Source: Scilla litardierei (Eukaryota > Streptophyta > Magnoliopsida > Asparagales > Asparagaceae). Taken from it: a stretch of DNA of 64,000 nucleotides. Made by a program: the position numbers and the translations under genes. The DNA is taken from NCBI GenBank assembly GCA_030789695.1, contig JAULAV010008602.1:1-64000 (forward strand), written 5' to 3'. Numbering within the stretch: position 1 is the stretch's first letter; each line of letters begins with the position of its first letter. Of this stretch, positions 10,456 through 22,502 are shown one piece after another. The notes beneath the pieces are model-generated. The model searched no databases. It saw only the letters and a list, made by a program, of their open reading frames with translations, and had not been told where the DNA came from.

Positions 10456-13400
10456 GAGGGAATTAAAGAACAAGAGGAGGTGCAGGAAGAGAGCACGGAT
10501 GTGGGTGTGAGCAAAAGCGTCATTAAAGAGAAGGAACCCGCAGCATATGTACCTGCAGCACCCTACCCTCATCGGCTACTTCAGAAAAGCAAAGATAAGT
10601 ATCAAACTGAGATTCGAGAAATTTTTCAGAAGTGCCAGATCAATATTCCATTGCTTGATGCTATTAATCAAATACCTGCCTATGCTAAATTTCTGAAAGA
10701 TTTGTGCACTGTTAAAAGAAAGTTAAACGTGAAAAAGAAAGCATTCTTGACTGAACATGTTAGCTCTATTGTGCAACAAAATACACCACCTAAATTTAGA
10801 GACCCTGGATCACCCACCATCACTTGCACCATTGGCACTAAAAAGATTGGAAATGCTTTATTGGATTTAGGTTCTAGTGTCAATATATTGTCATATCCTA
10901 TTTTTGTGCAGCTTGGGTTAGGACAGCTAAAGCCTACGTCTGTTATATTACAACTAGCTGATAGATCTATTAAAGTTCCTAAGGGATGCATTGAGGATGT
11001 CCTCGTTCAGGTGGACAAATTTTACTACCCCGCGGACTTTATAGTTCTAGACATCCAGGGACCCCAAACTGCCAAGGCTACTCCTATCATCCTAGGTAGA
11101 CCATTCCTAGCGACATGCAATGCTTTAATAAATTGTAGGGATGATCAACTGAAAATTTCTTTTGGCAACATGACTTTGGACTTGAATATTTTTAATACTT
11201 GCAAGTTGCCACATGTGGATGATGAAATTGAGAGGGTGCATATGATTGATTCGTTGGTGGATGATTATATTTGTTCTGAATTTTGTGATGATGCTTCTAT
11301 TGTTGAGACTTTTATTGGTGATTCTGATGACATATCTTTTGTGCAGGAGAACGTGAAGGAGCTCAATGCGGTATGGGAGCCTAGGTTCGAGGCTTTGCCA
11401 CCTAATGCATCAATTCAAATTTCGTCTGAGGTGGAGGATCCAAAGCCAGAGTTGAAGCCACTTCCTAACTATCTTAAGTATGCTTTTCTTGGAGATGAAA
11501 ACAGCTTCCCTGTGGTAATATCTTCTAAACTTACTCTAGAACAGGAAAGCTCTTTACTTGATGTGTTGAGGAAACATAGAGGTGCTATTGGTTGGTCCAT
11601 TGCTGACATAAAAGGTATAAGCCCTATTGTATGCATGCATCACATTTATTTAGAGGATGACGCCAAACCCACTAGAGAAATGCAACGTAGGTTAAATCCA
11701 ACATTAAAAGAAGTGGTGAAAGGCGAGGTTTTAAAATTATTGGATGCAGGCATTATTTATCCTATTTCTGACAGCAAGTGGGTTAGCCCTACACAGGTTG
11801 TTCCTAAAAAGTCTGGCCTCACCGTGGTTAAAAATGAGAATAATGAGCTTATCCCAGTTAGAGCCACCACAGGTTGGAGGATGTGCATAGACTATAGGAA
11901 GTTGAACTCCCGAACTAGAAAAGATCATTTCCCTCTTCCATTTCTTGACCAAATTTTAGAGAGAGTAGCTGGACATGAATATTATTGCTTTCTAGACGGT
12001 TATTCAGGTTATTACCAGATTGAGATTGCACCTGAGGACCAGGAAAAGACCACTTTTACCTGTCCCTTTGGTACTTTTGCATTTAAACGAATGCCGTTTG
12101 GTTTATGTAATGCTCCAGCTACTTTTCAGCGATGCATGCTCAGTATTTTTGATGATATGGTTGAGAAAATTGTTGAGGTATTTATGGATGATTTTTCAGT
12201 ATATGGTAGCTCTTTTCATGATTGTTTGGCTAACTTGGCTCTTGTTCTTGACAGGTGCATTGAAAAGAACCTCCTATTGAATTGGGAGAAGTGTCATTTT
12301 ATGACCACAGAGGGACTTGTCCTAGGTCACCTGGTTTCTAAAGATGGTATACAGGTAGACAGAGCCAAGGTAGCAGTAATTGAGAAGCTACCAAGTCCTA
12401 AATGCGTGAAGGACATCAGATCATTTTTGGGACATGCAGGATTTTATAGGCGGTTCATCAAAGATTTTAGCGCCATGTCTCGCTCTCTTTGCAACGTACT
12501 TACTTTAAATGTGGATTTTATTTGGACACCTGAGTGTCAAATTTCTTTTGAAACTTTAAAGAAGTTGCTGATTTCTGCCCCCATTTTGCAGGTGCCAGAC
12601 TGGTCCCTACCATTTGAAATAATGTGTGACGCAAGCAATTACGCAGTTGGTGCAGTCCTAGGCCAAAGAAAAGACAAAGTTCCAATAGTGATTTACTACG
12701 CCAGCAAGACACTAAATGATGCTCAGAGGAATTATACGACCACAGAGAAGGAGTTGCTGGCCGTAGTATTCGCGTTGGAAAAATTCAGGAGCTATATTCT
12801 GGGATCACCAATTTTGATTTATACTGATCACTCTGCTTTAAAATATTTATTGTCTAAAAAAGATGCTAAGCCCCGATTGATACGATGGATTTTATTGTTG
12901 CAGGAGTTCAATGTCACAATCAAGGACAAGAAAGGCGTGGAGAATCTAGTAGCTGACCATTTATCACGATTGACAGTAGGCCTTGATTCAGCAGATGTGC
13001 CTTTGAAGGACTCCTTTCCAGACGAGCATCTTTTTAGCGTCTCCACCTCTCCATGGTATGCTGATATCGTTAATTATCTGGTAACTGGTAAGACCACTGG
13101 CACTTGGTCTCTTCAAGACTTTAAACGATTCAAGTACGAGGTAAAATATTTCTTCTTTGATGATCCGTACTTATATAAATATTGTAGTGACCAAATTGTT
13201 AGGAGATGCATTCCTGATCATGAAATAACCAGTGTGATACAATTTTGTCATGATGGAGTGTGTGGTGGACACTTTTCAGCGAACAAAACTGTGGCAAAAA
13301 TCTCGCAATGTGGCTTTTATTGGCCATCTATGTTTAAAGACACATTTCATTATTGCAAGACTTGTGCTGCATGCCAACAATTAGGGGGTATTACTAAAAG

Positions 13401-14349
13401 TAACATGATGCCTTTAAACCCTATTTTAGAAATTGAAATATTTGATTGTTGGGGCATAGACTTCATGGGACCTTTCCCACCTTCATTTGGATATGCTTAT
13501 ATTTTGGTTTGTATTGATTATGTTTCTAAATGGGTGGAAGCTATTCCTTGCAGGTCGAACGACACTTCCGTTGTGCTTAAGTTCCTCAAAGAGAACATTT
13601 TCTCTAGGTTTGGAGTGCCAAAGGCCTTGATCAGTGATGGAGGGTCTCATTTTTGCAACTGTATGTTCGCTACCTTAATGAAGAGGTTTGGGGTCACACA
13701 TAAAGTTTCTACTCCGTATCACCCCCAAACCAATGGCCAAGCAGAGTTGGCAAATAGAGAGATCAAAGGAATTCTACAGAAAACGGTGAATCCATCAAGA
13801 AAAGATTGGAGTTTGCGCTTACCTGAAGTGTTGTGGGCCTACAGGACGGCCTACAAAACAATTTTGGGGATGTCCCCTTACCGCCTTGTATTTGGGAAGT
13901 CTTGTCACTTACCTGTTGAGATAGAGCATAGATCTTATTGGGCTATAAAGAAAATGAATTTTGATACCGATGTCTCTTTTTCTTCTCGTAGGTTGCAATT
14001 GTTGGAGCTGGAGGAATTGAGGAGAAATGCGTACGACAACGCTAAAATATCAAAAGAGAGGATGAAATCCGTCCACGACATGATGATCTTAAGGAAGGAG
14101 TTCACCCCAGGCCAAAAAGTACTCCTATACAATTCCAGGCTACACATCTTTCCTGGGAAGCTTCGCTCTAGGTGGTATGGACCTTTCGTCGTCAAAGAAG
14201 TTTTCCCACATGGCGCTGTGCTCTTACTTAATGAAAAAGACGGAAGTGAGTTCAAGGTGAATGGCCAACGATTGAAGCATTTTCACGAGCCTTGGACCAA
14301 GGAAGCGAGCACCATGGATCTCACAGACCCACCTTCGGGTGGGGACTAA
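10456..14349 (+). CDS. pol: Athila Pol (protease, RT, RNase H, integrase)
   Basis: This is a 1289-codon frame counted from the first Met at 10480, and it remains open in frame back to the gag stop. Residues given from that Met. Protease has [12 protein letters not shown] near 127-138. RT has CIDYRKLN near 467 and catalytic FMDD near 567-570. RNase H has [13 protein letters not shown] near 715 and TDHSALKYL. Integrase has an HHCC-type finger around 920-967, then the catalytic triad D in GIDFMG (about 994), D in ISDGGSHF (about 1052) and E in NGQAEL (about 1087). The tail has a [14 protein letters not shown] block but no chromodomain, as expected for Athila. All catalytic residues are present, so apart from needing readthrough of the upstream stop it looks functional. 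Confidence 0.93.
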   Translation, partial: EGIKEQEEVQEESTDVGVSKSVIKEKEPAAYVPAAPYPHRLLQKSKDKYQTEIREIFQKCQINIPLLDAINQIPAYAKFLKDLCTVKRKLNVKKKAFLTEHVSSIVQQNTPPKFRDPGSPTITCTIGTKKIGNALLDLGSSVNILSYPIFVQLGLGQLKPTSVILQLADRSIKVPKGCIEDVLVQVDKFYYPADFIVLDIQGPQTAKATPIILGRPFLATCNALINCRDDQLKISFGNMTLDLNIFNTCKLPHVDDEIERVHMIDSLVDDYICSEFCDDASIVETFIGDSDDISFVQENVKELNAVWEPRFEALPPNASIQISSEVEDPKPELKPLPNYLKYAFLGDENSFPVVISSKLTLEQESSLLDVLRKHRGAIGWSIADIKGISPIVCMHHIYLEDDAKPTREMQRRLNPTLKEVVKGEVLKLLDAGIIYPISDSKWVSPTQVVPKKSGLTVVKNENNELIPVRATTGWRMCIDYRKLNSRTRKDHFPLPFLDQILERVAGHEYYCFLDGYSGYYQIEIAPEDQEKTTFTCPFGTFAFKRMPFGLCNAPATFQRCMLSIFDDMVEKIVEVFMDDFSVYGSSFHDCLANLALVLDRCIEKNLLLNWEKCHFMTTEGLVLGHLVSKDGIQVDRAKVAVIEKLPSPKCVKDIRSFLGHAGFYRRFIKDFSAMSRSLCNVLTLNVDFIWTPECQISFETLKKLLISAPILQVPDWSLPFEIMCDASNYAVGAVLGQRKDKVPIVIYYASKTLNDAQRNYTTTEKELLAVVFALEKFRSYILGSPILIYTDHSALKYLLSKKDAKPRLIRWILLLQEFNVTIKDKKGVENLVADHLSRLTVGLDSADVPLKDSFPDEHLFSVSTSPWYADIVNYLVTGKTTGTWSLQDFKRFKYEVKYFFFDDPYLYKYCSDQIVRRCIPDHEITSVIQFCHDGVCGGHFSANKTVAKISQCGFYWPSMFKDTFHYCKTCAACQQLGGITKSNMMPLNPILEIEIFDCWGIDFMGPFPPSFGYAYILVCIDYVSKWVEAIPCRSNDTSVVLKFLKENIFSRFGVPKALISDGGSHFCNCMFATLMKRFGVTHKVSTPYHPQTNGQAELANREIKGILQKTVNPSRKDWSLRLPEVLWAYRTAYKTILGMSPYRLVFGKSCHLPVEIEHRSYWAIKKMNFDTDVSFSSRRLQLLELEELRRNAYDNAKISKERMKSVHDMMILRKEFTPGQKVLLYNSRLHIFPGKLRSRWYGPFVVKEVFPHGAVLLLNEKDGSEFKVNGQRLKHFHEPWTKEASTMDLTDPPSGGD

Positions 14350-15668
14350 TCAGGTGTGTTCTTTCCATGATTCCCTCTTCCTAACATTGAGGACAATGTC
14401 TATTTTAAGTTGGGGGGAGGGAAATAGCTTTTAGGATTTTTATTTTATTTTCTTTTTTCTTTTTCTTTTAGGATTTTATTTTTTTAGTTCCCTTTTTGCA
14501 TTGAAAAAAAAAATTTTGAGTTAAGAAAATATCACCAAAATCCTTTTTACCTAGAAATGAACCTCATGTGATGAAATTTCTCGTTATTTATTCACCATCG
14601 TACACTCGTGATTTATTCCCCCCCCCCCACTATTTTTCAACATTTCAATCTCATTTTACATGAATTTGAGTGCTTATGGTGAATTTCTTTTTATACATCT
14701 CAATGGCAAGTTTAATCGATGACTTAATGAATCTAGAAATTATGGATTAGCAAGTGGTATGCTCTCATTGGAACACACAAAAGTTCATGCACCAATAATT
14801 CATAAATTAACTGGAGCATTGTTCTTTATCTCGTATTCATTGCCATTTGCATGCTTGGTGTGATTTTGGGTAGAAAAACGTACCACGTCATTTGAAATGA
14901 TTAGGATACCCATTCTTGTGAAAATTTAAAGAAGAGGAAGTTATCTTGCCACGTTGTTTATGCACACACAAAAGAAGAAAAATGAGATGAATGTGGAAGA
15001 AAAGAATGAATAAATGTGCTATTAAAGAAATAACTTGGTTGGCTCGAGTAGTACAGTCCGAGGGGTCCTTCTTGGCCTAATGCCCTATGATCATCTGATT
15101 TGGGAGCCATTGACCGGAAACCTCAATTATTTGATGGAGCGATCCAAGTTATATACTTTTCCGCGAATGTTGCTTGATGCGCGTTATGCGGAACTATGGA
15201 AAAAAGCGAAAGAAAATAGAGAATAAGTGTGCATAATTAGCAAGGCAAGAGAACTTCCAAAGCTTAAAGAAAACACAAGATGTGGTGTGAGTCCCTATGA
15301 ATAGAAATTGACGTGTGTATGTCTTGATACCATCCTATTTTTGATGCTTGCTTTGCATGAACCATCTACGCTCCAAGTTAAAATATTTGATTGAACGGTG
15401 TGTGCCATTGATTTTGTGTACTATGAGCTATGAAGTAATGGATAGTGAATTTGAGTCAACTTTATAACCATTTGAGATGCTTGACTTTCATTTTTGAAAA
15501 CCCACAAGTACCATTACTTGATGAGCTTGAAACATTGATATTAGTGTTTGGTTATCTCTTTTGTCGTAGTAGTATGATGGTGAGTAATTTGAGATCTGAT
15601 AAGGTGATCTAGGCGTATTTTTAATCGCTCTTTTTGCTAGAGACTAGCAAAACGCTAGTTGGGGGGTG
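14350..15668 (+). other. Athila 3' noncoding region with two purine tracts
   Basis: No coding domain is visible in these 1.3 kb, where some Athila relatives carry an env-like ORF. An internal tract TTGGGGGGAGGGAAA lies at 14410-14424, soon after the pol stop. The polypurine tract used for plus-strand priming, GTTGGGGGGTG, directly precedes the 3' LTR (about 15658-15668). Homopolymer runs of C and A occur near 14500-14630. Confidence 0.75.
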
Positions 15669-17501
15669 TGATTTGGGTTCAATATTGCATATTTAACCCC
15701 CCCATTTAGCCCTATTTTGTGCTCATGTGATGCTAAATTGGTCTTTAGTACATACGTATTTTCTACACATTTATTTATTAAAGAAAACACACTATTTGAG
15801 CACAAAACAGCAATTAATGAAGTATTTCTGCACTTTTTATATTTTTCCTAGCACCGTCTCGATTTCACGATTCCAACGACTATTTATTTGTATTTTTCTG
15901 AGATCTGTGCTAATTACTATGAATTTTTGAATGCAGAATACCAATTAATTGGGGAAATACGCAAAGAAATACGATTATACGGGACACGTGGCTGCATCTC
16001 CACCGTCCGCAGCTACATCCGACGGCATCCGAATTCTCTCAGCAAACGCTCGATACAGACCGTTGGATTAAGATCCAACGGTCGAAACGAGACGAAACTT
16101 GCATTCGGAGAACGCTGCGGAGCGCCTCTTCTCGAGACACGTGGCGTCATCTCCTGCGTCCGCGAATGCATCCAACGGTCGGGCGAGAAGCGGAACCGAG
16201 CGAAGCACCGAATTCTCCTGTCCACGTGGCGGCCATCGGTCGCATCCCTGCTTCATCCAACGGTCCCGCGTCAACCCCGCATTCGAACTCAGAACGAGCG
16301 ACGTGGACGAGCGATGCCCGTACGATGGAGATCCAACGGTTACTCTCGAATCCGAATCGAATCAGCGGAGCGGCGACGTGGCTGTACGTGGACGCTCCGA
16401 TGTGGATCCGACGGTTACAATGAAGCGGATGCGAAGCGGGTTTGCGCACGATTTTTAAAGTCCACGTGGCAGCGCCACGTTAGATCCCGCAACGATCAAC
16501 GGCCCTCGTTTGCCCCGCTTTAGATCTACGGTCCGGATCAATTCGGGTGCGGTTTTTGTGCGGGTTTGAACCCGTTAAGCCCAATAAACCCGCAATCTTA
16601 TTATTTAAGCGTATTCTAGGGTTTTTGGGCGTATTATTGGCGTATTGGAGCACTTAGGAGCCGTATTTTCTTCTGCAAAAATTCTGTAAAGTTCCAGAGT
16701 CTATTTTCTTATTTCCAGAGAGTTTTGAAGACTTTTCAAGGAGAATTGGTGATATTTTCTTCAACTTTAGCTTGTATTTGGGTGTTTTAGCTTGTATTTT
16801 GCCCTTAAACTTCCGTATTTTGCTAATAAACTTATGAATTCTGATCTGAAATTTGTGTATTTCTACACCATGAGTAGCTAAATATTTTATGTGCATGGTA
16901 TGGAGTAATTAGGTGATGTGAATCGTATTCGTTGGTTGTATTATTGCGCTTAATCGCTATATTTGCTAAAGTTTTAATCGTCGCTCTTAAATCTACTTTT
17001 TCATATTCCAAAAGAATTGTTCTAGTAGATGCTCACCCCATAAGGGTGAGATTTGATCTCTCCAAAAGAGAGTTTCATACTTCATATGTACGTTTACAAC
17101 TTTAGCGATATATTATTAGAATTGATGCGTTAACTCCCAAAAGGACATCTTCCGACGATTCGCTCCCAAAAGGAGGTTTCGTTGAGTTATAATTGATCAA
17201 CCAAAGCTTACGATTCGCTGATCCTAATGAACCCATGCCATGTACATGCCTTTTATAGCTATTTTTCACAAACTAGATTTCGTTGTTTGCATTGATCGCA
17301 CGTAACAATCCCATCACCACACACTTTTCATACCACCTTCACCATCACTATTAAAGTGCTTAGATTTTATTCGTAGTTACTCTATTTGACTTGGACTTGT
17401 GGTTTCAACATATTCTCCCGAGGATTCGACATCTGGACTCCCAGATTTTACTACTTGAACGGACTCTTTCGCTTGAGAGAAGCACCTTTCGGAGCCCACC
17501 A
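15669..17501 (+). repeat. Athila 3' LTR
   Basis: This LTR has the same length as the 5' LTR (1833 bp). Differences seen by eye include a C7 versus C8 run near the start, an extra C in the CGGTCCCGCG site near 16265, and about eight substitutions such as ACATACG for ACACACG. It keeps all G-box and MSA-type motifs. Confidence 0.95.
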
Positions 17502-17506
17502 GTAGC
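17502..17506. other. target-site duplication GTAGC, right
   Basis: It matches 6964-6968 exactly and overlaps the start of the tRNA-like A box that follows. Confidence 0.95.
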
Positions 17507-17580
17507 CCAGTTGGTTGAGCATTCATGTCTTTGACTTGGAAGTCAGAGGTTCGATTCTTGGCATGCTCAGTCGATAGAGA
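17503..17580 (+). ncRNA. tRNA-like SINE head with Pol III A and B boxes
   Basis: TAGCCCAGTTGG at 17503-17514 is a perfect match to the internal A box TRGCNNAGYNGG. GGTTCGATTCT at 17548-17558 matches the B box at all but the last base. The 33-base gap is normal for tRNA-type promoters. The intervening TGACT-TGGA-AGTCA stem has too short a loop for a real anticodon arm, so a tRNA-derived SINE or a tRNA relic is more likely than a working tRNA. The 3' limit of any SINE is not visible. Confidence 0.5.
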
Positions 17581-18243
17581 ATTATTTTTTTCTCTATACA
17601 TACATTATTGAAAAATTATCTAAAAATTATCTTAGCCTGTCGTTACAAAGCACATTTTGATCTAGCACATAGTTTAAGTACAATTAAACACACTTATCTA
17701 AACCCACATGTCAGTGACAACAACGTAAACTTAATTTTGTACGGAAAAGATGAATCTAACGGTGGTCAGCCTAAAATTTTGATACTTCAACCATCAAGCC
17801 GTGTCGTATTGGATATGTGTCCGATACACATGCCAGATACACCCATCAAACTTGATGTTTTCTTGTTTAAGTACATCCTTTTAAAGAATTTGCTAAAGTA
17901 TCACCGCATCGTATCGCGTAATTAACCACGTTTGATGTCAATTATTGGTAATTAGAAATCTTTGAACAAGCAATTAAACATGGATTTAGGCCAAGACTAA
18001 GCCGGCTAATTATGTGCGAGTTGGTCATCAGAAAGACCTAGACTTTGGACCCTATTTTAACTGGGTCAAATCCATTTCCTACAAATTCCTCATAGCATCA
18101 CCAAAATCCTGAATAATTTAGTGTATATACTGTTAAATTTATATAGTTCAAAGACCAATGTGTAATATTTTCTAACAAATTGTTATCAAGATTACATATT
18201 AACCTATTGACCACTAATAATGTTGTTTTTGGATGATTGTATA
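17581..18243. other. AT-rich intergenic sequence
   Basis: No supported gene was found. One 105-codon frame (17608-17925) has no recognisable domain and ordinary AT-rich composition, so I treat it as chance. Part of this stretch could be the body of the SINE-like sequence. Confidence 0.4.
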
Positions 18244-20122
18244 TGTTGGATATTGGACTCCCCGGATTTGGTTTTGGATGATGAACAAACATAAATATAT
18301 CGTGAACTAACACTTCGTGAGCGCAGTTATGGAGATCGTCGCCAAATTCATATGAATATCAATTACGACGTCTCAAGACTTCTCAAAGCACGTGATCGTA
18401 TGCCTAAAGCTTCGTTGAAGCTTATGGACCATTTTAGAAGTCATGAAGATTCGATTGAAGCTATTGAAGACGGTATCGTCAAGTTTTATTTATTGTCTTT
18501 AAGCTTCTTTCGTAGAATGTTAAGCCTTGAGTAGGTCTTACGGTTTAAATCTTCATAACGCTCATATCTTAGCTCTAGGATCTTAGTAGAAGTCCATACA
18601 ATCCTTCCCGAAGCTTCGCGCTTCGATTCGCAACTTCTTGTGCATGTTAGTTGGTTCAAGAAGAAGAACTGACCGACTAGATGGTGATCTAGTCGGTCGG
18701 CAAAGATTCTTGGACCGACTAGTTTCTGTCAGTTAATTCTAAGCTCTTTACTGTTTACAGTTAGTCGGTCTAAGTTGACTCACCGACCGACTAGTTTGTG
18801 AACTAGTCGGTCAGTGATGCTTCTGTGACCGACTAGTTGAGCTTTCCCTGTACATGCACATTTAAGCCTGAGCTACTGTTTATCATTAGTCGGTCTGTGT
18901 TCATTGATCGACCGACTAGTTGATGAACTAGTCGGTCAACTTTCCTTCTTGGACCGAATAGTTTAGCTTTACTGTACATGCCAATTTTTCACCTAACTTA
19001 CTGTTTATCGTTAGTCGGTCTATGCTCATTTGGCGACCGACTAGTTGGTGAATTAGTCGGTCAACATTTGTTCTTGGACTGACTAAGTCTATTTATGCTC
19101 AGACTTCAGTTTTATCTGTTAGTCGGTCTCAGTTGAGTAACCGACCGACTAGTTGTGAAACTAGTCGGTCAGCTACTCTTCTTGGACCGACTAGTTCCTT
19201 ATGTCTGTGCTTTGATCTTTTCTCTGTTCACTCATTAGTCGGTATACGTTTATTGACCGACCCGACTAGTTGATGAACTAGTCGGTCGGTGGTTGTTCTT
19301 TGACCGACTAGTTGGGTTCAGAAAAGAGCCGTTGGAGCTTTAATTGAAACGTTTTTCTCTCTCTCTCTCTCCTCTATCCTATAAATACTTGTTGGGCTGC
19401 ATTCATTGCAGTCAAGGCTGATATTATTGCAAGTTTAGAGATCAAGAGAAATCATTCCAAGCTCATTCAAAGCTCTTTCATTCCATTCAATAATCTCTCC
19501 TCACTCTTACTTCCAAAGGGAGATTCATTGAGTGTGAAGCCTTCCAAGCCAAGTGCTTGATTCTAGGTCACCAACATCCCCATAGCTCTCCATCGCTGAT
19601 CTACATCTTGGAGCTAGGGTTTGGTGCCACTTCTTCTTCCTCAAAATCATCCTTGCCCTAATTCGTAAGCATTACTCAAGGCATAGGTATTTTGTCGGTA
19701 AGAAGTTTCTTATTTCATTTCAATTTCATATTGTAAGTTTCACTCTTGGTTGTGAGAGTGTGGTTGTGATCCCGGGTTGTGGGAGTCACAAATTACTTTG
19801 TGTATGATTTGACTTGTGGAGGTTTTTTCACAAGTATTTCATAGTGGAAATCTTGAGTTAGGGTTTCTAATTCAAGTATCCGGAGGGGATCCGGGTGGTT
19901 GGGACGTAGGATCACCGGGAACAAGTCGGGGAGACTTGGGTGGATCCGAACCCAGTAATATCTTGTGTTAGAATTGTTAATTTTGTTGTTGTCTTCAATT
20001 TAAGCTTCCGCAAATTGATTTGGTAGTTGTTTGCACGATAATTAGGAATTATACTCCTTGTTATTTTTAAAGTACTATTCACCCCCCTCTAGTACTTGTG
20101 CAGTATCTTGTAGGGCATTACA
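18244..20122 (+). repeat. SIRE 5' LTR
   Basis: It begins TGTTGGATATTGGACTCC and is placed to end at TTACA (20118-20122), two bases before the primer site. Its start is homologous to the partial LTR at 62772. It contains the TAGTCGGTC array (18671-19310), a CT repeat and a TATA box TATAAATA at 19380-19387. The 3' end cannot be confirmed by a second LTR. Confidence 0.8.
18671..19310 (+). promoter_or_regulatory. TAGTCGGTC inverted-motif array with DRE/CRT cores
   Basis: About six units of roughly 120 bp, each of the form TAGTCGGTCT, a gap, GACCGACCGACTAGT, 3-5 bases, ACTAGTCGGTC, a gap, TTCTTGGACCGACTAG, then an AT-rich spacer. The central pair forms an 11-bp stem. I count about 24 copies of ACCGAC or its complement. 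RCCGAC is the core bound by DREB/CBF factors in drought and cold responses. The array ends 70 bases before the TATA box, an enhancer-like position. Stress response of this LTR is inference. Confidence 0.75.
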
Positions 20123-20124
20123 TT

Positions 20125-20137
20125 TGGTATCAGAGCC
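20125..20137 (+). other. primer-binding site, initiator tRNA-Met
   Basis: TGGTATCAGAGCC is the standard plant copia primer site complementary to the 3' end of initiator tRNA-Met. Confidence 0.92.
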
Positions 20138-20149
20138 AGATACTTAGCT

Positions 20150-21382
20150 ATGTCTGCCAACGACAACAAGACCGTGCGTCCACCTTCCGACTATGGCACC
20201 TTCAGGAACCGTGAAGGAGCATCTTCGGTGATGGAAGGACATTCCTCAACGAGGCCTCCATTCTTCAACGGTACCAACTACGGGTACTGGAAATGCAGGA
20301 TGGAAACCTTCCTCCGGAGTGCATCTCTATGGAGGACCACGATGAAGGAATATGTCGAGCCCGTCGAAGAAGACTTTGAGAAATGGACAACCGCGGAGGT
20401 CGTCGCGGAGGTAAGCAATGCCAAGGCAATGAACGCCTTGCAATGCGCATTGGAGCCCGAGGACTTCAATAAGATATGCACATGTAAGAGTGCATATCAA
20501 ATTTGGAAATCCCTCCTCATACTACATGAAGGGACGAGTAGGGTAAGAGACTCTAAACTCGTTGTTGTTAACAAAGATTACGAAATGTTTCATATGCAAC
20601 AGGGCGAGAAGATGAAGGAGTATTACGCTCGCTTCGTCGACATCATAAACGAGTTGGAGGCTCTCGGCAAAACCTACACCCAAAAGGAGAAGTGTTCGAA
20701 GCTTATCAAAGGACTTCCTTCTTCTTGGGAAAAGCGTACCTTCGCCATCGAGGAAGGTAATGATATGAACAAGTACACCGTAGTTCAACTAATGGGTACT
20801 TTAATGTCATACGAGGTACGCAAGGATTGCAAGTTAAAATTGCAGGAAAAGATGAAGTCCTACCTAAAGCAAGACGAGCCAAAGAAGAAGGCTATTGCTT
20901 TCAAGGCTGCTCCATCCACATCCACATCAACCGATGATGAAGACTCGGAAAACGAGTTGGACTTGGAGTCCATGGCACTCATGGCCAAGAAGTTCAACCG
21001 TTTCTTCCGAAAAGGTAACTATAAGAACAAAGCTAAATTTGGTTCTTCTAACGCCTCCTCTTCTCCTTTGTGTTTCAAGTGCAACAAGCCAGGACACATG
21101 AAAGCGGAGTGTCCTCTAAATAAGCAAAAGGAGAAGTGGAAGGCGCCGGAATTCGACAAGTCCAAGAAGTACAAGAAAGGGAACAAAAAGGGGCTTGTCG
21201 GAGCAACATTCACCGACTCCGAGGATTCCTCAAGCGGAGAGTCGGACGATGAGCAAGTGGAGCAAGCACACATGTGCTTTATGGCAAGAGAGGAGAATGA
21301 TCAAGGATCTTCCTCTTCCGATGATAGCGACGACGAAGGTGATGAGGTAACTATGGATGACCTTAGGAATGCTAATTCTTAA
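20150..21382 (+). pseudogene. gag: SIRE Gag, ends at a premature stop
   Basis: The frame has 410 codons. The N-terminal part has PFFNGTNYGYWKCRMETFL near residue 38. The UBN2-type capsid domain follows to about residue 230. Residues 320-333 form a CX2CX4HX4C zinc knuckle (CFKCNKPGHMKAEC). Acidic Ser/Asp clusters lie near the end. The TAA at 21380-21382 is followed in the same frame by sequence that looks like the normal continuation (LWSKYTKLVNRYTKVKDDLA), so I infer the stop is a mutation rather than the natural end. Confidence 0.88.
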
Positions 21383-22399
21383 TTATGGTCTAAGTATACT
21401 AAATTAGTAAATAGGTATACTAAAGTAAAAGATGACCTAGCTAGCATTCAAACCTTGCCTAAAACTATCATCACCAACAATGACACCGTTGTTGAAGGGT
21501 TGAGAAATGAGATTGTTAATCTCAAGACTCAACTTGAACATGTTAGCATTGAAGATCCGGAGGATCACAAGATAGCGGATTTGACTTCTCAAAACTCGAC
21601 TTTGAGTATTGAGAATGAGAGATTTAAATCTCGTGTTTATGTGCTCACATCGCAAGTATCCAACTTGGATACTTCTATGCGTTCTCTCACCGAGAAATAT
21701 GAGAACACATTAGGCTGAATTAATAAATTCAATAAGGGTAAGGACCATTTGGATAAAATCCTAAGTGACTTACTTCCGGCCAATCACCACATTGGCTTGG
21801 GGTATACGATGGGATGTTCATCCAAATCGGCCACTACTTTTGTTAGGCCAACTTCCGGTGACTCAACGAGTGGTAGCAAACACTCTATTGGTAGTTCTTC
21901 TACCAATGGTGCTTCCACCTCGTCCACACCCTCTTTCGGAAAGAAACCCACTTTGGGTGGACCTCCAAAGAAGGGGCATGCTTATATGTACACCAATACT
22001 ATGCCACGTAGGAACACACGTCCTACTCCACCGGCTCACACATATGATGATTTTTATGCAACACATTCACGGGTACGTGCACACCATGTGAGACACCCTC
22101 ACGCACGTGTTCCCTCACATGCATATGTTCACCCACAACATCATATGAATAATTATCCACATGCACCATTCCATCATGTTCATTATGCCTATCCACAACA
22201 TGCATCACGTAGAAATCAACGTCGCATGCATGCACCCAATCGGATGAGGGCTCCCAAGATTTTCACTATTTGGAGCCCAAAGGACACAAGCATGGATGAA
22301 AAACAAGTTTACATGAATGCTTATTTTTCGGATGCTGTGCATAGTCGAAATTATGTGGGGAAGTCTAAGTCCAATTGGACTTGGCTTCCAAAGGTCTAA
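21383..22399 (+). pseudogene. SIRE Gag-Pol linker: coiled coil and His-rich segment
   Basis: This is the same frame as gag. A predicted coiled coil (NEIVNLKTQLEHVS onward, 21455-21715) ends at a TGA at 21716-21718, after which the frame resumes (INKFNKGKDHLDKILSDLLP). It then runs through a Ser/Thr/Gly-rich stretch and a His-rich basic region (around 22020-22230) to a stop at 22397-22399. SIRE elements have such an extension between the zinc knuckle and protease. Two in-frame stops break it here. Confidence 0.7.
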
Positions 22400-22502
22400 T
22401 CTTTTGGACCCAATGACCTTGGGTACCATGATATGAAATTTTCTATCTTTAGGTACTCAAGGAAAAGAAAAAGAAAAGGAGCAACAAATTTAAATTTAGC
22501 TC

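Larger units (their letters stand above)
6969..17501 (+). mobile_element. complete Athila-type Ty3/gypsy element
   Basis: The element is 10,533 bp with LTRs of 1833 bp each that start TG and end CA. It has a tRNA-Asp primer site, a gag frame, a pol frame in the order protease, RT, RNase H, integrase (the gypsy order), about 1.3 kb of noncoding sequence and a purine tract before the 3' LTR. Gag, primer and long LTRs all fit the Athila lineage. By eye the LTRs differ at about eight bases and two single-base indels, so insertion was recent. The only obvious coding defect is one stop codon between gag and pol. Confidence 0.95.

Noticed and set aside
14410..14424. Start of a further LTR inside Athila
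   Set aside because: The purine tract resembles a PPT, but no TG-start LTR sequence homologous to the flanking LTRs follows.
17503..17580. Functional tRNA-Ser(GGA) gene
   Set aside because: A and B boxes fit, but the anticodon arm has a four-base loop and no complete acceptor stem can be formed.
18671..19310. Regularly spaced repeats resembling a CRISPR array
   Set aside because: The motifs alternate in orientation, spacers are homologous to each other and vary in length, and the array sits in plant LTRs with no cas genes.
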